Source: Caldilineaceae bacterium (GTDB lineage: Bacteria; Chloroflexota; Anaerolineae; Caldilineales; Caldilineaceae). Taken from it: a stretch of DNA of 6,644 bases. Position numbers and translations under genes: made by a program. The notes below the pieces were generated by a model that had not been told where the DNA came from, did not search any database, and saw only the letters and a program-made list of their open reading frames with translations. Positions 6,398-6,644 of the stretch are shown here, piece by piece (the stretch's first letter is position 1; every line of letters begins with the position of its first letter). The stretch covers positions 1-6,644 of the forward strand of contig JAAUPU010000167.1 of NCBI GenBank assembly GCA_012032975.1, read 5' to 3'.

Positions 6398-6426
6398 TTG
6401 ACCGGCATTGGATCCCCCGATAGATT
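6398..6426 (+). promoter_or_regulatory. Candidate sigma70-type promoter for the second regulator
   Basis: TTGACC at 6398-6403 (5 of 6 to the -35 consensus) and TAGATT at 6421-6426 (4 of 6 to the -10) are 17 nt apart, the optimal spacing. Transcription would begin near 6433, leaving a very short leader of about 12 nt before the GTG at 6445. This would let the second regulator be expressed independently of the two-component operon. Confidence 0.5.
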
Positions 6427-6444
6427 GTCACTGGGAAACTTTCT

Positions 6445-6644
6445 GTGCGAATACTCATTGCAAGCGCTGATCGGGCGCTGAGATTGGCGCTACTCCTGTT
6501 GCTTGAAAGCGAACCGGGTCTGGTTGTGATCGGCATCTCTGACCAGTTGAGTAATTTGCTGACGGTCGTAGACGTCTCGCACACGGACATCGTCGTGTTG
6601 GATTGCGAGTTCTCGGGCCTGGCACTGGATGCACTGATCGATGA
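6445..6644 (+). CDS. Atypical receiver-domain (response regulator-like) protein, 5' part
   Basis: A GTG at 6445 opens a frame of 66 full codons to the window edge. An in-frame TAG at 6421-6423 lies upstream and no ATG falls between, so GTG is the only usual start; GGGAAA at 6433-6438 is a weak ribosome binding site. The product begins MRILIASADRALRLALLLLLESEPGL (given here in part as strand RILIA plus helix ALRLALLLLLESEPG) and continues to DIVVLDCEF, a clear receiver fold outline. The phosphoacceptor position is D53. The acidic pair that normally follows the first strand is replaced by S7-A8, with one Asp at residue 9, and the usual Pro after the phosphoacceptor loop is Ser (DCEFSG). It may therefore be phosphorylated poorly or work as a phosphorylation-independent receiver. 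Similar small receivers occur, as I recall, in Chloroflexota. Whether an output domain follows is beyond the window. It could cooperate with the neighbouring two-component pair. Confidence 0.72.
   Translation, partial: MRILIASADRALRLALLLLLESEPGLVVIGISDQLSNLLTVVDVSHTDIVVLDCEFSGLALDALID

Noticed and set aside
6393..6590. Minus-strand open frame of 65 codons near the right end
   Set aside because: It is antisense to the receiver-domain gene starting at the GTG at 6445, which has a recognisable fold pattern.

Overview
The window is GC-rich, densely coding bacterial DNA. I see no RNA gene, transposase, phage gene or CRISPR array. My best guess at the source is a Chloroflexota bacterium (Caldilinea/Anaerolineae-like). 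The basis is the family mix: a reg_prop-propeller NarL-type sensor kinase, an atypical small receiver beginning MRILIASAD, and a DUF5132-like protein ending in a helix-hairpin-helix domain. This comes from recalled family patterns, not from a search, so it is tentative.

Left part (1-910, minus strand): two tandem paralogous genes. The upstream one (386-910) has a DUF5132-like hydrophobic N-terminus, an Ala/acidic linker and a C-terminal helix-hairpin-helix domain. The downstream one (214 to 1, cut by the window edge) shares the N-terminus. Between them lies an inverted repeat built of CACGAAG units (294-365) that could act as a terminator or attenuator and looks like a dispersed intergenic repeat. 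A 495-bp gap (911-1405) separates this pair from the divergent plus-strand genes. It contains a cluster of three AATCTG half-sites next to a TATTAT hexamer.

Centre (1406-6295, plus strand): a two-component operon. The sensor has a signal peptide, 14 reg_prop blades (two seven-bladed propellers), a Y_Y_Y domain, one membrane span, a coiled coil, PAS, GAF, HisKA_3 and HATPase_c. As sequenced it is split by a -1 frameshift at about 3956-3960, exactly at the join between Y_Y_Y and the membrane segment. Both halves are otherwise intact, so this is either one lost base (assembly or sequencing error) or a recent inactivating mutation. The kinase stop overlaps the start of a NarL/LiaR-type response regulator (5630-6295), which implies translational coupling and a cognate pair.

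Right part (6296-6644): a short gap with a good sigma70-like promoter (TTGACC-N17-TAGATT), then the start of a second, degenerate receiver-type regulator with a GTG start, running off the window.

Proposed working model: an extracytoplasmic ligand (propeller kinases of this type often sense glycans, but the ligand here is unknown) is sensed by the double propeller. The signal passes through Y_Y_Y and the membrane helix, PAS/GAF add cytoplasmic input, H1216 is phosphorylated, and phosphate passes to D67 of the regulator. The adjacent atypical receiver may modulate or branch the pathway. I found no clearly new system; the points most worth checking are the frameshift, the operator-like cluster, the CACGAAG element and the degenerate receiver.
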